NCBI GenBank assembly: GCA_030745755.1
Contig: JASLOA010000046.1
Location: 19,250 to 83,249 of the forward strand
Direction of reading: 5' to 3'
Source of the DNA: Kiritimatiellia bacterium
Lineage (GTDB): Bacteria > Verrucomicrobiota > Kiritimatiellia > UBA8416 > JABMPJ01
DNA length: 64,000 nt
A program made the position numbers and the translations under genes. Each line of letters opens with the position of its first letter. Position 1 is the stretch's first letter. Shown here piece by piece: positions 16,690 through 29,826 of the stretch. The notes under the pieces were generated by a model. That model searched no databases. It had not been told where the DNA came from and saw only the letters and a list, made by a program, of their open reading frames with translations.

Positions 16690-18196
16690 CTTTAGGATAC
16701 GGCACACGCCCGTGCAACATGTTGGTGAGCGTGAAGACAAAGGAGCGCTTAACCTGGGTTAGCTCACGTAGTGATAGATCACTGTCGTCGAGCTGCCCAT
16801 CAACCAGCTTCTTGTCTACAATCGTGTTCACGAGTTGCTCAATGTGGCCCGGGGTGGTCTTTTCGATCGTGCGTGATGCGGCTTCGACGGAATCGGCCAT
16901 ACAGATGATGGCGGACTCCTTGAACGTCGGGCGCGGGCCCGGGTAGCGGAAATCGCCTTCATCGACACGCTCTTTGCCGCCCACAACTTCGCTTTCCTTC
17001 TGGGACTTGGCCTTATGGTGGAAGCAGGACACCAGGCTCGTGCCGTGATGTTCTGTGATGACCGCCTTCACCGGGGCCGGGAGTTTATGCATCATGGCAA
17101 GGGATAGCCCCTCTTTCACGTGTGCCGTGATGACCAGTGTGCTCATGCTGGGGGGCAGATCATCGTGCGGGTTGCCCCTCTGATTCAGGTTTTCGGCGAA
17201 GAAATCGGGCTTGGTGAGCTTGCCGATATCGTGAAAGTAGGCACAGACGCGCGTCAATAGGGAGTTCGCGCCGATTTCATCGGACGCCACTTGGGCCAGG
17301 TTGGCCACAATCAGGCTGTGGTGATAGGTGCCGGGAGCCTCCATGGCCAGGCGCTGCAGCAGGGGGTGGCTCAGGTCTGTCAGCTCCAATAGCGTCAGAT
17401 CGGTTGTAATCTGGAACGTCGATTCGAAAGCGGGGAGAATCAGGAGCACGATCAGGGCGGAGAGGAAGCCGCTCAGCAGACAGGCTCCGGCCTGGTCAAA
17501 GACCAGCATAATGTCGGTGCCGCGCCAGTTCATGGCTGTCACAGCCAGAACCAAGGTGACTTCCGCCAGGCCGACCACAACGCCGGCACGGATAACCTTG
17601 GCGCGTGTCCGTACCTGGTCGGCGATTCGGGCGGCCACAACGCTTGCCACAATACCTGTCAGGAGTACGGCAAAGCTGTGATCCAGCATGATGGACATGA
17701 CAAGACTGGTCCAGAAGCCGAGCAGTGCGCCGGTGATCCCGCCCAGCATAATCGTGGCCATGAGGGGCGCCAGGACGACCGGCATGAGAAAGACCATGAT
17801 CTCAGGCTTAATCGGGAATGCCGTCTGTGCCCCATAGAGCGTCAAGCGTGCGGATGCCGTGGCCACGATCGCCACCAGCACCAGCAGCAGTACGCGCGCG
17901 TTGTTGCGCATTCTGCTTGGGACCACCATCTGCAGGGCAAGCGACACCGCGAAAATACCGGCCAGAAGGAAGACCGCGTCGCCCATAATGTTGAACCCTG
18001 AGACCTTGGCTACGGCACCATCGAAGAACTGGTCTATGTGCACCAGCAGAACCGTTACCAGCCACAGCGCCACCGCCAGCAGAAATCCGTAGATCGGCCG
18101 CTGCAGCATGGGAATACGGTCAGAAGCCGTTTTGCCGGCCTGTTTCTCTCGCGTCCGAATCTTACGGGCGCGCTCTTTGGATACCCAGTTCTTCAT
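16586..18196 (-). CDS. HD-domain membrane phosphohydrolase (PgpH/7TMR-HD family, short form)
   Basis: A 536-residue protein with about six to seven membrane helices (about 35-295) followed by an HD domain. The HD domain has TYHHSLIVANLAQVASDEIG, the signature CAYFHDIGKLTKPDFF, and later ITEHHGTSL and MADSVEAASR. Family members degrade cyclic di-AMP; the long extracellular domain of Listeria-type PgpH is absent. The linkage to ybeY is conserved in many bacteria. The C-terminus ends in a Ser/Thr/Gly-rich tail of about 34 residues that overlaps the ybeY start. The start MKNWVSKERARK was chosen because the upstream part is not conserved-looking. Confidence 0.85.
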   Translation of the reverse strand: MKNWVSKERARKIRTREKQAGKTASDRIPMLQRPIYGFLLAVALWLVTVLLVHIDQFFDGAVAKVSGFNIMGDAVFLLAGIFAVSLALQMVVPSRMRNNARVLLLVLVAIVATASARLTLYGAQTAFPIKPEIMVFLMPVVLAPLMATIMLGGITGALLGFWTSLVMSIMLDHSFAVLLTGIVASVVAARIADQVRTRAKVIRAGVVVGLAEVTLVLAVTAMNWRGTDIMLVFDQAGACLLSGFLSALIVLLILPAFESTFQITTDLTLLELTDLSHPLLQRLAMEAPGTYHHSLIVANLAQVASDEIGANSLLTRVCAYFHDIGKLTKPDFFAENLNQRGNPHDDLPPSMSTLVITAHVKEGLSLAMMHKLPAPVKAVITEHHGTSLVSCFHHKAKSQKESEVVGGKERVDEGDFRYPGPRPTFKESAIICMADSVEAASRTIEKTTPGHIEQLVNTIVDKKLVDGQLDDSDLSLRELTQVKRSFVFTLTNMLHGRVPYPKDEDHQQSESVASGRTEGKSPARVSTGTGRGTGEG

Positions 18197-18269
18197 AACA
18201 GGGGAATAGTATGGGGCTCGTTGTTGATTGTCGATTGCCGATTGGGAGCCGATAACGTATGGTGAATTC

Positions 18270-19361
18270 ATGGCAGAGAAGCTCTATCTGGTGTTTGGTG
18301 AGGATGAGTTTCGGGTGTCGAGCAAGGCGGCCGAGATTATGGATGACCTGGTGCCGCCGGACGATATGATGGCGCGCGAGGTGATTGAGGCGGATGCGGC
18401 CAACCAGGATGAGGTCGCCACGGCGGTGGGGCGCTGCCTGGAGGCGCTTCAGACCTCGGGTCTGTTCAGCACGGAGAAAGCGGTATGGCTACGCGGCGTA
18501 ACCTTTGTCGGGACGGCGCAGGTGGCCAAAAGCGAGGGGGCCAAGACCGCCGTGACGCGACTGACGGACTTGATCAAGGCGGGGTTGCCGGCCGGACAGT
18601 CGCTCGTAATATCGGCCGCGGGCGCAGATAAGCGCAGCGCCTTCTTCAAGGCGTGCAAGGCGGGTGGTGAGCTGCACGAGTTTGCGGCGGCCCGGCAGGC
18701 CAAGATGGCGGAACAGGATGCGGCGGCGTTCGCGGCGGAGCATTTCAAGCGGCTGGAGCTGAACGTGGGGCGTGCGGTGGTGACGCTCTTCCTGGAGCGG
18801 GTGGGACTCGATTCGCGCCATATTGTGTCCGAAATCGAGAAACTGGCGGTCTATGTAGGGGATCGCGACACAGTGACGCCGGCCGATATCGAGGCAATCA
18901 CGAGTTCGTCCCGGGAAGCAGTAGGCTGGGACCTGGCGGATGCGGTCGGGAAGCGCGATCTGCCGCGCGCACTGAGCGTTTTGAAGCAGCTTCTGTTTGA
19001 GCGCCAGCCCGCATTCATGCTGATCCGTGGTCTTGAGAACCGCATCGCGCAACTTCAACTCCTGCGTGAAGCCATTAACAAGCGTTGGCTCAGGAGCCAG
19101 GGCGGTGGACGGGGCAAACAGGCGGTCTGGGCCGACCTGCCCCCGGAGGTCGATGCGATTCTGTCGGAGGACCTTTCCCGTGACCCACGCAAGGAGCACC
19201 CCTATCGTCTCCTGCTGCTGGCTGAACAGGCCTCCAAGTTCAAGATGCGGGAGTTGGAAGCCTGCCGCCGGGCCCTCATGCAGGCCCATGCTGAGCTGGT
19301 GAGCAGCCGGACCCCTGACGATGTCGTCATGGAGCTTCTCCTGGTGCGTATGTTGGGTTAG
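18270..19361 (+). CDS. holA: DNA polymerase III delta subunit HolA
   Basis: The clamp-loader delta subunit. It opens LYLVFGEDEFRV, the HolA version of the P-loop region, followed by the GLFSTEKAVWLRG block and the C-terminal domain (WDLADAVGKRDLPRALSVLKQLLFERQPAFMLIRGLENRIAQL). The 363-residue length is typical. It is divergent from the HD gene, with a 73-base gap. The stop TAG is the first triplet of a palindromic element. Confidence 0.9.
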   Translation: MAEKLYLVFGEDEFRVSSKAAEIMDDLVPPDDMMAREVIEADAANQDEVATAVGRCLEALQTSGLFSTEKAVWLRGVTFVGTAQVAKSEGAKTAVTRLTDLIKAGLPAGQSLVISAAGADKRSAFFKACKAGGELHEFAAARQAKMAEQDAAAFAAEHFKRLELNVGRAVVTLFLERVGLDSRHIVSEIEKLAVYVGDRDTVTPADIEAITSSSREAVGWDLADAVGKRDLPRALSVLKQLLFERQPAFMLIRGLENRIAQLQLLREAINKRWLRSQGGGRGKQAVWADLPPEVDAILSEDLSRDPRKEHPYRLLLLAEQASKFKMRELEACRRALMQAHAELVSSRTPDDVVMELLLVRMLG

Positions 19362-19512
19362 TGGCCTGTCTCAGAACTGTGTTTCCATAGACCGGTGTGT
19401 CATCCCGAGCGAAGTCGAGGGATCTCTGCTTCGAGATGGATAGGAGATTCCTCGCTTCGCTCGGAATGACAAGGACTTGGGTATCTTGAAGCTGATTTCA
19501 TGACAGGACAGC
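19359..19512. repeat. MITE-like palindromic element at the holA stop
   Basis: The left end is TAGTGGCCTGTC (TAG is the holA stop) and the right end is TGACAGGACAGC. The REP core spans 19399-19470. It has clear inverted ends. Confidence 0.82.
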
Positions 19513-19670
19513 TGTGTGGGGCACACTTCTGGCCATGCTCCGATCCGCTCAAAGCCGGGCTACTTCTCCCGAAAAATGCCTCTTCGATCCTTTAGTTCTT
19601 GATTGTCAAAAAGTCGTGTTGTACCGTGCCGTGCGAACCGGACGGTAAGCGACAAACGACGAGGCGGTCC

Positions 19671-22734
<3,064 letters not shown>

Positions 22735-22754
22735 GATTACAAGGGACGGACGTT

Positions 22755-25700
22755 ATGCCGCGTAGAGATGATATCCATAAGATCATGATCATCGGATCGG
22801 GCCCGATCATCATCGGCCAAGCCTGTGAGTTCGATTATTCCGGGGCGCAAGCCTGCAAGGCCCTGCGTGAAGAGGGCTACGAAGTCGTGCTGGTCAACAG
22901 CAATCCGGCCACGATCATGACGGATCCCGAGTTTGCCGATCGCACCTATATAGAGGCACTCGAGCCTGAGACGCTGGCTGAGATTATTCGCCGCGAACGT
23001 CCGGATGCCCTGCTGCCCACCCTGGGAGGGCAGACCGGTCTGAACCTTTCCCTGGAACTGTCGCGCCGTGGTGTGCTGGAACGCAATGGCGTGGAGATGA
23101 TCGGCGCGCGTGCCGATGTGATTCGCAAGGCTGAGGACCGTGATCTGTTTAAGCAGGCCATGCAGAAGATTGGGCTGGATTTACCCCGCAGCGGCTCAGC
23201 ACACGACATGGAAGAGGCCTACGCCATACGTGATGAGATCGGGAGCTTTCCAATGGTCATCCGGCCCGGGTTCACGATGGGCGGCACGGGCGGCGGCATC
23301 GCGTACGACCAGCCGGAGTTCGATGAGATTGTGGAGCGTGGGCTTTTCTACAGCCCCACCAGTGAAGTGCTGATTGAAGAGTCGATCCAAGGCTGGAAGG
23401 AGTTCGAACTGGAGGTCATGCGTGATGTCAAAGACAACTGCGTGATCGTCTGTTCTATTGAAAACCTCGACCCGATGGGGGTGCATACCGGCGACAGCAT
23501 CACGGTGGCACCGATCCAGACCCTGACGGACCGCGAGTACCAGATGATGCGTGATGCCTCTCTCGCCGTCATGCGTGAGATCGGTGTCGAGACGGGTGGT
23601 TCCAACGTGCAGTTTGCCCTGAATCCGGCCGACGGTCGGATGGTCGTCATTGAGATGAATCCGCGCGTGTCACGGTCAAGCGCGCTGGCGTCCAAGGCAA
23701 CGGGTTTCCCGATTGCAAAGATCGCGGCCAAGCTGGCGGTCGGGTACACGCTTGACGAGATTCGCAACGACATCACCCAGGAGACACCGGCCTGTTTCGA
23801 ACCGACCATTGATTATGTGGTGACCAAGGTGCCCCGTTTTGCCTTCGAGAAGTTTGCGGCGGCCGGGGATAAGCTTGGGACACAGATGAAGTCCGTCGGC
23901 GAAACCATGAGCATCGGTAAGACGTTCAAGCAGTCACTCCAAAAGGCGTTGCGCGGCCTGGAGACCGGCCGGGCCGGTCTGGGCGCCGATGGCAAGGATG
24001 TTGGTCTGGAGCAGCTGAGTGATGAAGACCTTATCAAGCAGTTGACCGTGCCAAACTCCGGCCGCATTTTTGCGGTTCGCGTGGCCTTCCGGCGGGGATG
24101 GACCATGGAGCGTTTGCAGGAGCTGACGACGATGGATCCCTGGTTCCTAAGGCATATTGAGGAGCTGGCTGCTTACGAGGACGAAATCGCCGGCGCCGGC
24201 TCGCTTGAAGCCTTGAAGAGTGATCTGCCCCTGTTTCGCCAGGTGAAGGAGTTCGGCTATTCGGACAAGCAGGTCGGGTTCCTGCTGGGCTGTAGCGAAG
24301 ACGAGGTGCGCGCGGCACGGACCGACGTGGATTTGCTGCCCGTATACGGTTCGGTGGATACCTGTGCCGCCGAGTTTACGGCCTATACGCCTTACTTCTA
24401 TTCTACTTATGGCGATGTCAACGAGAGCCGGGCTTCCGACAAGAAGAAGATCATGATTCTTGGTGGTGGACCCAACCGGATCGGGCAAGGCATCGAATTC
24501 GACTACTGCTGTGTCCATGCCTCCTATGCCCTGCACGATGCCGGGTTCGAGACCATCATGGTCAACAGCAATCCCGAGACGGTCAGTACCGACTATGATA
24601 CAAGTGACCGGCTCTACTTCGAGCCGTTGACTCTGGAAGATGTGTTGCACATCTACCGCAACGAGGACTGTTGGGGTGCGATCGTTCAGTTCGGTGGCCA
24701 GACCCCACTCAACCTGGCGAAGGACCTCGAAGCCAACGGGGTCAACATCATCGGCACAAAGCCGGCCAGTATTGAGGCGGCCGAGGATCGCAAGTTCTTC
24801 CAGGAGTTGGCCGAGCGGCTGGGCGTGAGGCAGCCGGAGAACGGGTTGGCTACGAGTGTGGACGAGGCCCAGGCAATCGCCGAGCGAATCGGGTTCCCGG
24901 TGCTGATGCGTCCTTCGTTTGTATTGGGCGGCCGCGCCATGGTGATCGTCTACGACATGGAGATGTTGCGCCGCTATATGGCGGAGGCCGTCGAGGTGTC
25001 GCAACAGCGCCCCGTCCTGATTGATCGCTATCTCGAGGATGCGGTCGAAGTGGATGTTGACTGCATCTCCGATGGCGAGACAGCCCTGATCGGTGCGATC
25101 ATGGAGCACGTCGAGTTTGCAGGCGTCCATTCCGGTGATAGCGCCTGCATGATCCCGGCGCAGTCGCTCTCGGATGAGGTGCAGGACAAGATCCGCGAGT
25201 ACACCCAGGCGTTTGCCAAGGAGTTGGGTGTATGTGGACTGATGAATATTCAGTACGCGATCCAGGATGGGTGCGTGTATGTGCTGGAAGTCAACCCACG
25301 GGCGTCGCGGACCGTACCTTTTGTAAGCAAGGCGATCGGTGTGCCCCTGGCTAAGCTGGCCGCATTGGCCATGGCGGGGCACAAGCTCAAGGACATGGGG
25401 TTCACCGAGGAGATCGTTCCGCGTCACATTTCGGTCAAAGAAGCGGTCTTTCCGTTTGTGCGCTTCCCGGGAATCGACGTGGTGCTCAGTCCGGAGATGA
25501 AGTCGACCGGCGAAGTGATGGGAATTGATTCCACCTTTGGCATGGCGTTTCTTAAGAGCCAGGTCGCAGCAGGTAACGCGCTGCCTACCTCAGGAAACGT
25601 GTTTGTGAGTGTGCGGGATGCGGACAAGGAACGCATCGTTCCCCTGGCGGCCGAGCTGACGGACCTGGGTTACACGCTCTATGCCACGTGTGGCACCAGC

Positions 25701-26024
25701 ACGGTCCTGCGGGACGCCGGGATAGAGAGTCGGGCCGTCTTTAAAATATCGGAGGGACGTCCCAGTGCCCTCGACATGATTGAGGCCAAGCAGCTCGGAT
25801 GGATTGTCAACACGAGCTCATCGGGGCCGCGGCCGCGAATGGATGAAGTCAAGATGCGGGCCCACGCGGTGATTCGGGGTATCCCGATCACCACCACCCT
25901 TGATGGGCTGCGTGCAGCGATAAGCGGGTTGCAGACGGTTCGGGCAGACTCGCGTATCCAGGTATGCAGTCTTCAGGAATATCATCGGCATGCGCCAACC
26001 ATTACGCTGGCGGGGAGATCATGA
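22755..26024 (+). CDS. carB: Carbamoyl phosphate synthase large subunit CarB
   Basis: The large subunit makes carbamoyl phosphate for pyrimidine and arginine synthesis. Its two homologous ATP-grasp halves both show the [25 protein letters not shown] carbamate-kinase-like openings (about residues 15 and 570), a middle oligomerization region, and a C-terminal MGS-like allosteric domain ([18 protein letters not shown]). At 1089 residues it is full length. Its stop overlaps the carA start (ATGA), so the order is carB-carA, the reverse of the common carAB. Confidence 0.97.
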   Translation: MPRRDDIHKIMIIGSGPIIIGQACEFDYSGAQACKALREEGYEVVLVNSNPATIMTDPEFADRTYIEALEPETLAEIIRRERPDALLPTLGGQTGLNLSLELSRRGVLERNGVEMIGARADVIRKAEDRDLFKQAMQKIGLDLPRSGSAHDMEEAYAIRDEIGSFPMVIRPGFTMGGTGGGIAYDQPEFDEIVERGLFYSPTSEVLIEESIQGWKEFELEVMRDVKDNCVIVCSIENLDPMGVHTGDSITVAPIQTLTDREYQMMRDASLAVMREIGVETGGSNVQFALNPADGRMVVIEMNPRVSRSSALASKATGFPIAKIAAKLAVGYTLDEIRNDITQETPACFEPTIDYVVTKVPRFAFEKFAAAGDKLGTQMKSVGETMSIGKTFKQSLQKALRGLETGRAGLGADGKDVGLEQLSDEDLIKQLTVPNSGRIFAVRVAFRRGWTMERLQELTTMDPWFLRHIEELAAYEDEIAGAGSLEALKSDLPLFRQVKEFGYSDKQVGFLLGCSEDEVRAARTDVDLLPVYGSVDTCAAEFTAYTPYFYSTYGDVNESRASDKKKIMILGGGPNRIGQGIEFDYCCVHASYALHDAGFETIMVNSNPETVSTDYDTSDRLYFEPLTLEDVLHIYRNEDCWGAIVQFGGQTPLNLAKDLEANGVNIIGTKPASIEAAEDRKFFQELAERLGVRQPENGLATSVDEAQAIAERIGFPVLMRPSFVLGGRAMVIVYDMEMLRRYMAEAVEVSQQRPVLIDRYLEDAVEVDVDCISDGETALIGAIMEHVEFAGVHSGDSACMIPAQSLSDEVQDKIREYTQAFAKELGVCGLMNIQYAIQDGCVYVLEVNPRASRTVPFVSKAIGVPLAKLAALAMAGHKLKDMGFTEEIVPRHISVKEAVFPFVRFPGIDVVLSPEMKSTGEVMGIDSTFGMAFLKSQVAAGNALPTSGNVFVSVRDADKERIVPLAAELTDLGYTLYATCGTSTVLRDAGIESRAVFKISEGRPSALDMIEAKQLGWIVNTSSSGPRPRMDEVKMRAHAVIRGIPITTTLDGLRAAISGLQTVRADSRIQVCSLQEYHRHAPTITLAGRS

Positions 26025-27193
26025 AGCAGACAACTCAATCAGATCGCTATAACTGGCGGGCCCGTAGAGAACGGGCCGCATTTCTTGCCCTTGAAGACGG
26101 TACCATCTTGCGGGGGCACTCCATCGGTGCCGCGCGCGACGGAGTGGGGGAGGTCGTCTTCAATACCGGTATGAGCGGATACCAGGAGATCCTGAGCGAC
26201 CCGTCCTATGCCGGGCAGTTCGTTACCATGACCTACCCCGAGATCGGCAATACGGGCATCAACAGCGCGGACATGGAGTCGCGCCGTTTGTTTGCCAACG
26301 GTTTCATCGTGCATGAAGAGAATGTGCCCAGTAACTGGCGCTGTGAAGAGTCGCTCAGGGAAGCGCTCATTCGCAGCGAGATCCCGGGTATCGCGGGTCT
26401 GGATACGCGGGCATTGACCTCGAGATTGCGTGACGAAGGTACTCAGAAAGGCTACCTGGCGGTAGCCGGTGAGGTCAGCGAGGCAGATGCCGTGACGAAA
26501 GCAAAGGCCTGGGAAGGGCTGGATGGCCAGGACTATGCCGCACGTGTGACCTGTGATGAGTCCTATGCGTGGGATCCGGACGGGAAGCACACCTGCAGTT
26601 GGGGTATGGCTGACGAGCTGCCGGGGGCCGACCTGAAGATTGTGGCCTTCGATTTTGGGGTCAAATGGAACATACTGCGCAGTCTCCGCCGGAGTGGCAT
26701 GGACGTGACAGTCGTTCCGGCATCGACCGGCGCCGATGCCGTTCTGGCGCTTAAGCCTGACGGCGTGTTTCTCTCCAACGGACCGGCCGACCCGTCCGCC
26801 GTGGGCTATGCGGCTGAGGCGGCTTCGGCGTTGCTGGGAGAGGTGCCGATGATGGGTATCTGTCTGGGGCACCAGATTCTGAGCATTGCCTCGGGCGGAT
26901 CGACCTACCGTCTGAAGTTCGGGCACCATGGCTGCAATCACCCGGTCATGGATCTTGCAACGAAGAAGGTCGAGATCACGTCGCAAAACCACAATTTCGC
27001 GGTGGACCCGGAGAGTCTTGATTCGAACAAGGTTGAGGTGACACACATCAACCTGAACGACCAGACCGTTGAGGGGATCCGGCATCGCGAGGTCCCGATG
27101 TTCTCGGTACAGTACCATCCCGAAGCGTGTCCGGGTCCCCACGATCCGTACTACCTGTTCCAGCGCTTCCGTGACCTTATCGCCTCGGCCTAG
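26021..27193 (+). CDS. carA: Carbamoyl phosphate synthase small subunit CarA
   Basis: The glutaminase subunit feeding ammonia to CarB. It has the N-terminal CPSase_sm domain ([17 protein letters not shown]...[17 protein letters not shown]) and the class I glutaminase triad region ([33 protein letters not shown]). It starts at the ATG that overlaps the carB stop, preceded by gggag. The stop TAG is also the start of a palindromic element. Confidence 0.96.
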   Translation: MKQTTQSDRYNWRARRERAAFLALEDGTILRGHSIGAARDGVGEVVFNTGMSGYQEILSDPSYAGQFVTMTYPEIGNTGINSADMESRRLFANGFIVHEENVPSNWRCEESLREALIRSEIPGIAGLDTRALTSRLRDEGTQKGYLAVAGEVSEADAVTKAKAWEGLDGQDYAARVTCDESYAWDPDGKHTCSWGMADELPGADLKIVAFDFGVKWNILRSLRRSGMDVTVVPASTGADAVLALKPDGVFLSNGPADPSAVGYAAEAASALLGEVPMMGICLGHQILSIASGGSTYRLKFGHHGCNHPVMDLATKKVEITSQNHNFAVDPESLDSNKVEVTHINLNDQTVEGIRHREVPMFSVQYHPEACPGPHDPYYLFQRFRDLIASA

Positions 27194-27345
27194 TGTTCTG
27201 TCGCGCAAACATACTTCCAAGGCTCGTAAGCGACTGTCATGCCGAGCGCAGCCGAGGCATCTCCGCCCTACCCATGAGGCAGAGATCCCTCGACTTCGCT
27301 CGGGATGACGCACTGGCTATGCAGAGGTGACTGTGATACAGGAGG
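27191..27345. repeat. MITE-like palindromic element at the carA stop
   Basis: The left end is CTAGTGTTCTGTCGCGCAAA, whose TAG is the carA stop. The REP core is 27236-27309. The right end is degenerate (gtgactgtgatacagg). Confidence 0.72.
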
Positions 27346-27358
27346 CAGGTGTGGTCGC

Positions 27359-28315
27359 CTACGGGCGGCTCTCGGTTTTCGCGATATAGCTCATGATGCC
27401 ATTCGCGATACCTTTCGCCAGGGCCGCACGGTGCTGGCGACTGATCACTTTCGCCGCTTCAGACTTGTTGGTGATGAAACCGCACTCCAGCAACACGGCG
27501 GGGCAGGGGGCGGTGCGCAACACCTCGAAGCGCGCATGCTTGATGCCGCGATCCGTCGTCTTGACCTGCTTTAACATCCCCCGGTGCAGGTAGTAGCCCA
27601 GCAGTGTGTTCTTCTTGTCGAAGTGATTCCCTTTGTAGGTGCGCGGATCGGCACGGCCCCCCATTGTGGACGCAAAGCCCGGGGACGAGCATACATAGGT
27701 TTCGATACCCGACACGCTGGAGTTGGCTGAGGCGTTGAAGTGGATGCTGACAAACAGGTCGGCACCCCAGCGATGGGCGAGGCTCGTTCGCTTGGAGAGC
27801 GGTATAAAGTAGTCCTGGTCGCGTGTGAGCCTGACCGAGAGCCCCTGGGCTTTCAACAGGTCACGCGCGCGCTTGGCCACGTCGAGCACGGCCTTCTTCT
27901 CATAGACGTTGCGGTGCCCGATGGCGCCACTGTCGGATCCGCCATGACCCGGATCGAGTACGATTGTGGCAATGTCGTCGCCGCGGACCGTTGCCGATGG
28001 CCGCAGAAGCGGGTCCAGCATGTTCCGGCTGTCATGCCGGGTGATGGTCCAAGTTGCCGACTTGTTCAGGGCGGGACCATTGAGGCACAACAGCGTATCG
28101 TTGAAGCGGAGCTTGCGGCTACCGGCGGTGAATACGACGGTGGAATACTGGCTGCGCAAGACCCGCTCCATGCCCATCTTCAAGGGCGCGCCGAAACCAT
28201 AGCGCCGGGCCAGCGTGTCCAGAGACTCCCGCTGCAGCGGCGAAGCCGCCGCAGGTGCTGTTCCTGCATGAATAACCATGGCGGTGCACATCAACACATG
28301 AAGAGGCCTTAGCAT
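27359..28315 (-). CDS. N-acetylmuramoyl-L-alanine amidase (Amidase_3)
   Basis: An exported peptidoglycan amidase (AmiC-like) that removes stem peptides. It has a signal peptide (MLRPLHVLMCTAMVIHAGTAPAAAS). The catalytic domain (about 115-315) carries the zinc ligands His in VLDPGHGGSDSGA, Glu in VYEKKAVLDVA and His in FVSIHFNA, plus the catalytic Glu in LLECGFITN. The segment between signal and catalytic domain has no LysM or AMIN domain that I can see. It is divergent from the barrel/exosortase genes. Confidence 0.92.
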   Translation of the reverse strand: MLRPLHVLMCTAMVIHAGTAPAAASPLQRESLDTLARRYGFGAPLKMGMERVLRSQYSTVVFTAGSRKLRFNDTLLCLNGPALNKSATWTITRHDSRNMLDPLLRPSATVRGDDIATIVLDPGHGGSDSGAIGHRNVYEKKAVLDVAKRARDLLKAQGLSVRLTRDQDYFIPLSKRTSLAHRWGADLFVSIHFNASANSSVSGIETYVCSSPGFASTMGGRADPRTYKGNHFDKKNTLLGYYLHRGMLKQVKTTDRGIKHARFEVLRTAPCPAVLLECGFITNKSEAAKVISRQHRAALAKGIANGIMSYIAKTESRP

Positions 28316-28401
28316 TCCGTACTATAAGGGACAGAGGATGGTCTTGGCTATCTCTCTTTACCATTGCACCACGGTCACCTCTATTGGTAGGCTCCGACCA
28401 T

Positions 28402-29826
28402 ATGGCGACACACTTTTCACGTATCCGGTTTGACTTTCTGGTGGGGGCATTGCTCGTGCTGACGGGAGTGTCTGTGTGGGGGCAGAACCTCCGTTATGAC
28501 AATCACCGTGAGGTGGCCATACCTGAGTATGCCACTATTCAGCTTGGACCCTTTCACTCGAGTTGGGCTTTTCTGCTCCGCGCGGGCTATCGGTATGTTG
28601 AGACGACGGGCGCGGGCACGGATTTTCTCTTCGCCGGCTCGCGCGGACGCGTGAAGAAAGATGGTGCTGAGTATCCGGTCATTGTTGGCCTGGATATGCG
28701 CAACTACCTGGTCATTGGACCTCACACGGACCTGGATGTCTCACTGGGTCTGCGCTACGAGTACTATCCGCTGGATACGCAGGAGAGCGAGTTCCGCGTG
28801 TTTCTGCCTGGAGAAGGCATCAACGCCAACCTGTCAATGGAGCTGTCCCCCGTTCCCTATCTGCGCATGCGTCTGTGGGATGCGTTTGGGTGGCAGATGG
28901 ACTACCTGGATACGCGTGGCCTGGATGACCGGTACGGAGGGCAGCGGTTTGAGAATATCTCGAACACCATCGGGCTGGACGGCGACTTGCTTCTGGCAGA
29001 ACGGCAGAACCTGGGGTTCGGTGCGTCGCGGGGGGATCGCTGGGCTCTTGATGATGAGTGGGAACATCAGTCCCGCGTGACACATTCGGGCTACCTGCTC
29101 TACGAGTACGAATTGGCCGAGTACATGATTCTCGGATTTCGCACCGGGCTATCGCACATCGATTACCCCGAGTCGGAGAGAGCCGATACGATGATCAATG
29201 ACTACCGGGCCGATCTCACCACCCTGTTGACCGAGCGAACAACAGTCAACATCTTCGGCGGGTATGCCATGGGCACGGTCTCGGGCATCTCGAACAGCAT
29301 GGAAGAGGTCAATACGACGCTCTACGGCGGGAGTCTGCAGACCCGCTTGAGTCCTGACCTGCAGCATGGTCTCTCGTACGCGCATGGATTGCGTGGCGGA
29401 TATACGTCGTCGTTGGAGGAATTTGATCTCCTGCGCTACGACATCCGCTTGACGGGCGAATTCTCGCGGTGGAACGCCTATACGGGATGGCAAACACGCG
29501 ATCCGAGCAGTATGAATGTGAGCGGATACACCGACTGGACCAGTGGGTTGCTGTGCGAGATCCCCATTCTCCCCGCCGTCTCGCTGGTCGGCTCGATCCG
29601 CTACAGTGAGCGCTCCAACGATGATAAAGCGGTAGCGCTGGGCGATCCTGAATTGAGCGGCGACTACGACACGTGGGCCTACAAGATTGGCTCCGTCGTG
29701 CGGCTGGCAGACGAACTTGACCTCTCCGCCTCTGCCGAGCACATAGAGCGTGACGGAGACAACGACGAACTTGATTACACCCGGGACATTGTCTCGGTTC
29801 TGCTAACCTACCGACATGAGCTCTGA
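28402..29826 (+). CDS. Outer-membrane beta-barrel protein coupled to the exosortase
   Basis: A 474-residue exported protein. The signal region (FDFLVGALLVLTGVSVWGQ) is followed by repeated amphipathic strands alternating with acidic loops (FLLRAGYRYVETTG, VSLGLRYEYYPLD, MILGFRTGLSHID...), ending VSVLLTYRHEL, a typical barrel-closing strand. It resembles the barrel proteins often encoded in exosortase loci (established context, not tested here). The last 11 bases overlap the exosortase start, indicating coupled translation. The start is the ATG at 28402; a TTG 18 bases upstream is also possible. Confidence 0.8.
   Translation: MATHFSRIRFDFLVGALLVLTGVSVWGQNLRYDNHREVAIPEYATIQLGPFHSSWAFLLRAGYRYVETTGAGTDFLFAGSRGRVKKDGAEYPVIVGLDMRNYLVIGPHTDLDVSLGLRYEYYPLDTQESEFRVFLPGEGINANLSMELSPVPYLRMRLWDAFGWQMDYLDTRGLDDRYGGQRFENISNTIGLDGDLLLAERQNLGFGASRGDRWALDDEWEHQSRVTHSGYLLYEYELAEYMILGFRTGLSHIDYPESERADTMINDYRADLTTLLTERTTVNIFGGYAMGTVSGISNSMEEVNTTLYGGSLQTRLSPDLQHGLSYAHGLRGGYTSSLEEFDLLRYDIRLTGEFSRWNAYTGWQTRDPSSMNVSGYTDWTSGLLCEIPILPAVSLVGSIRYSERSNDDKAVALGDPELSGDYDTWAYKIGSVVRLADELDLSASAEHIERDGDNDELDYTRDIVSVLLTYRHEL

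Noticed and set aside
24147..25427. A 426-residue frame antisense to carB
   Set aside because: Same reason: a shadow of carB with His-rich composition and no domain.
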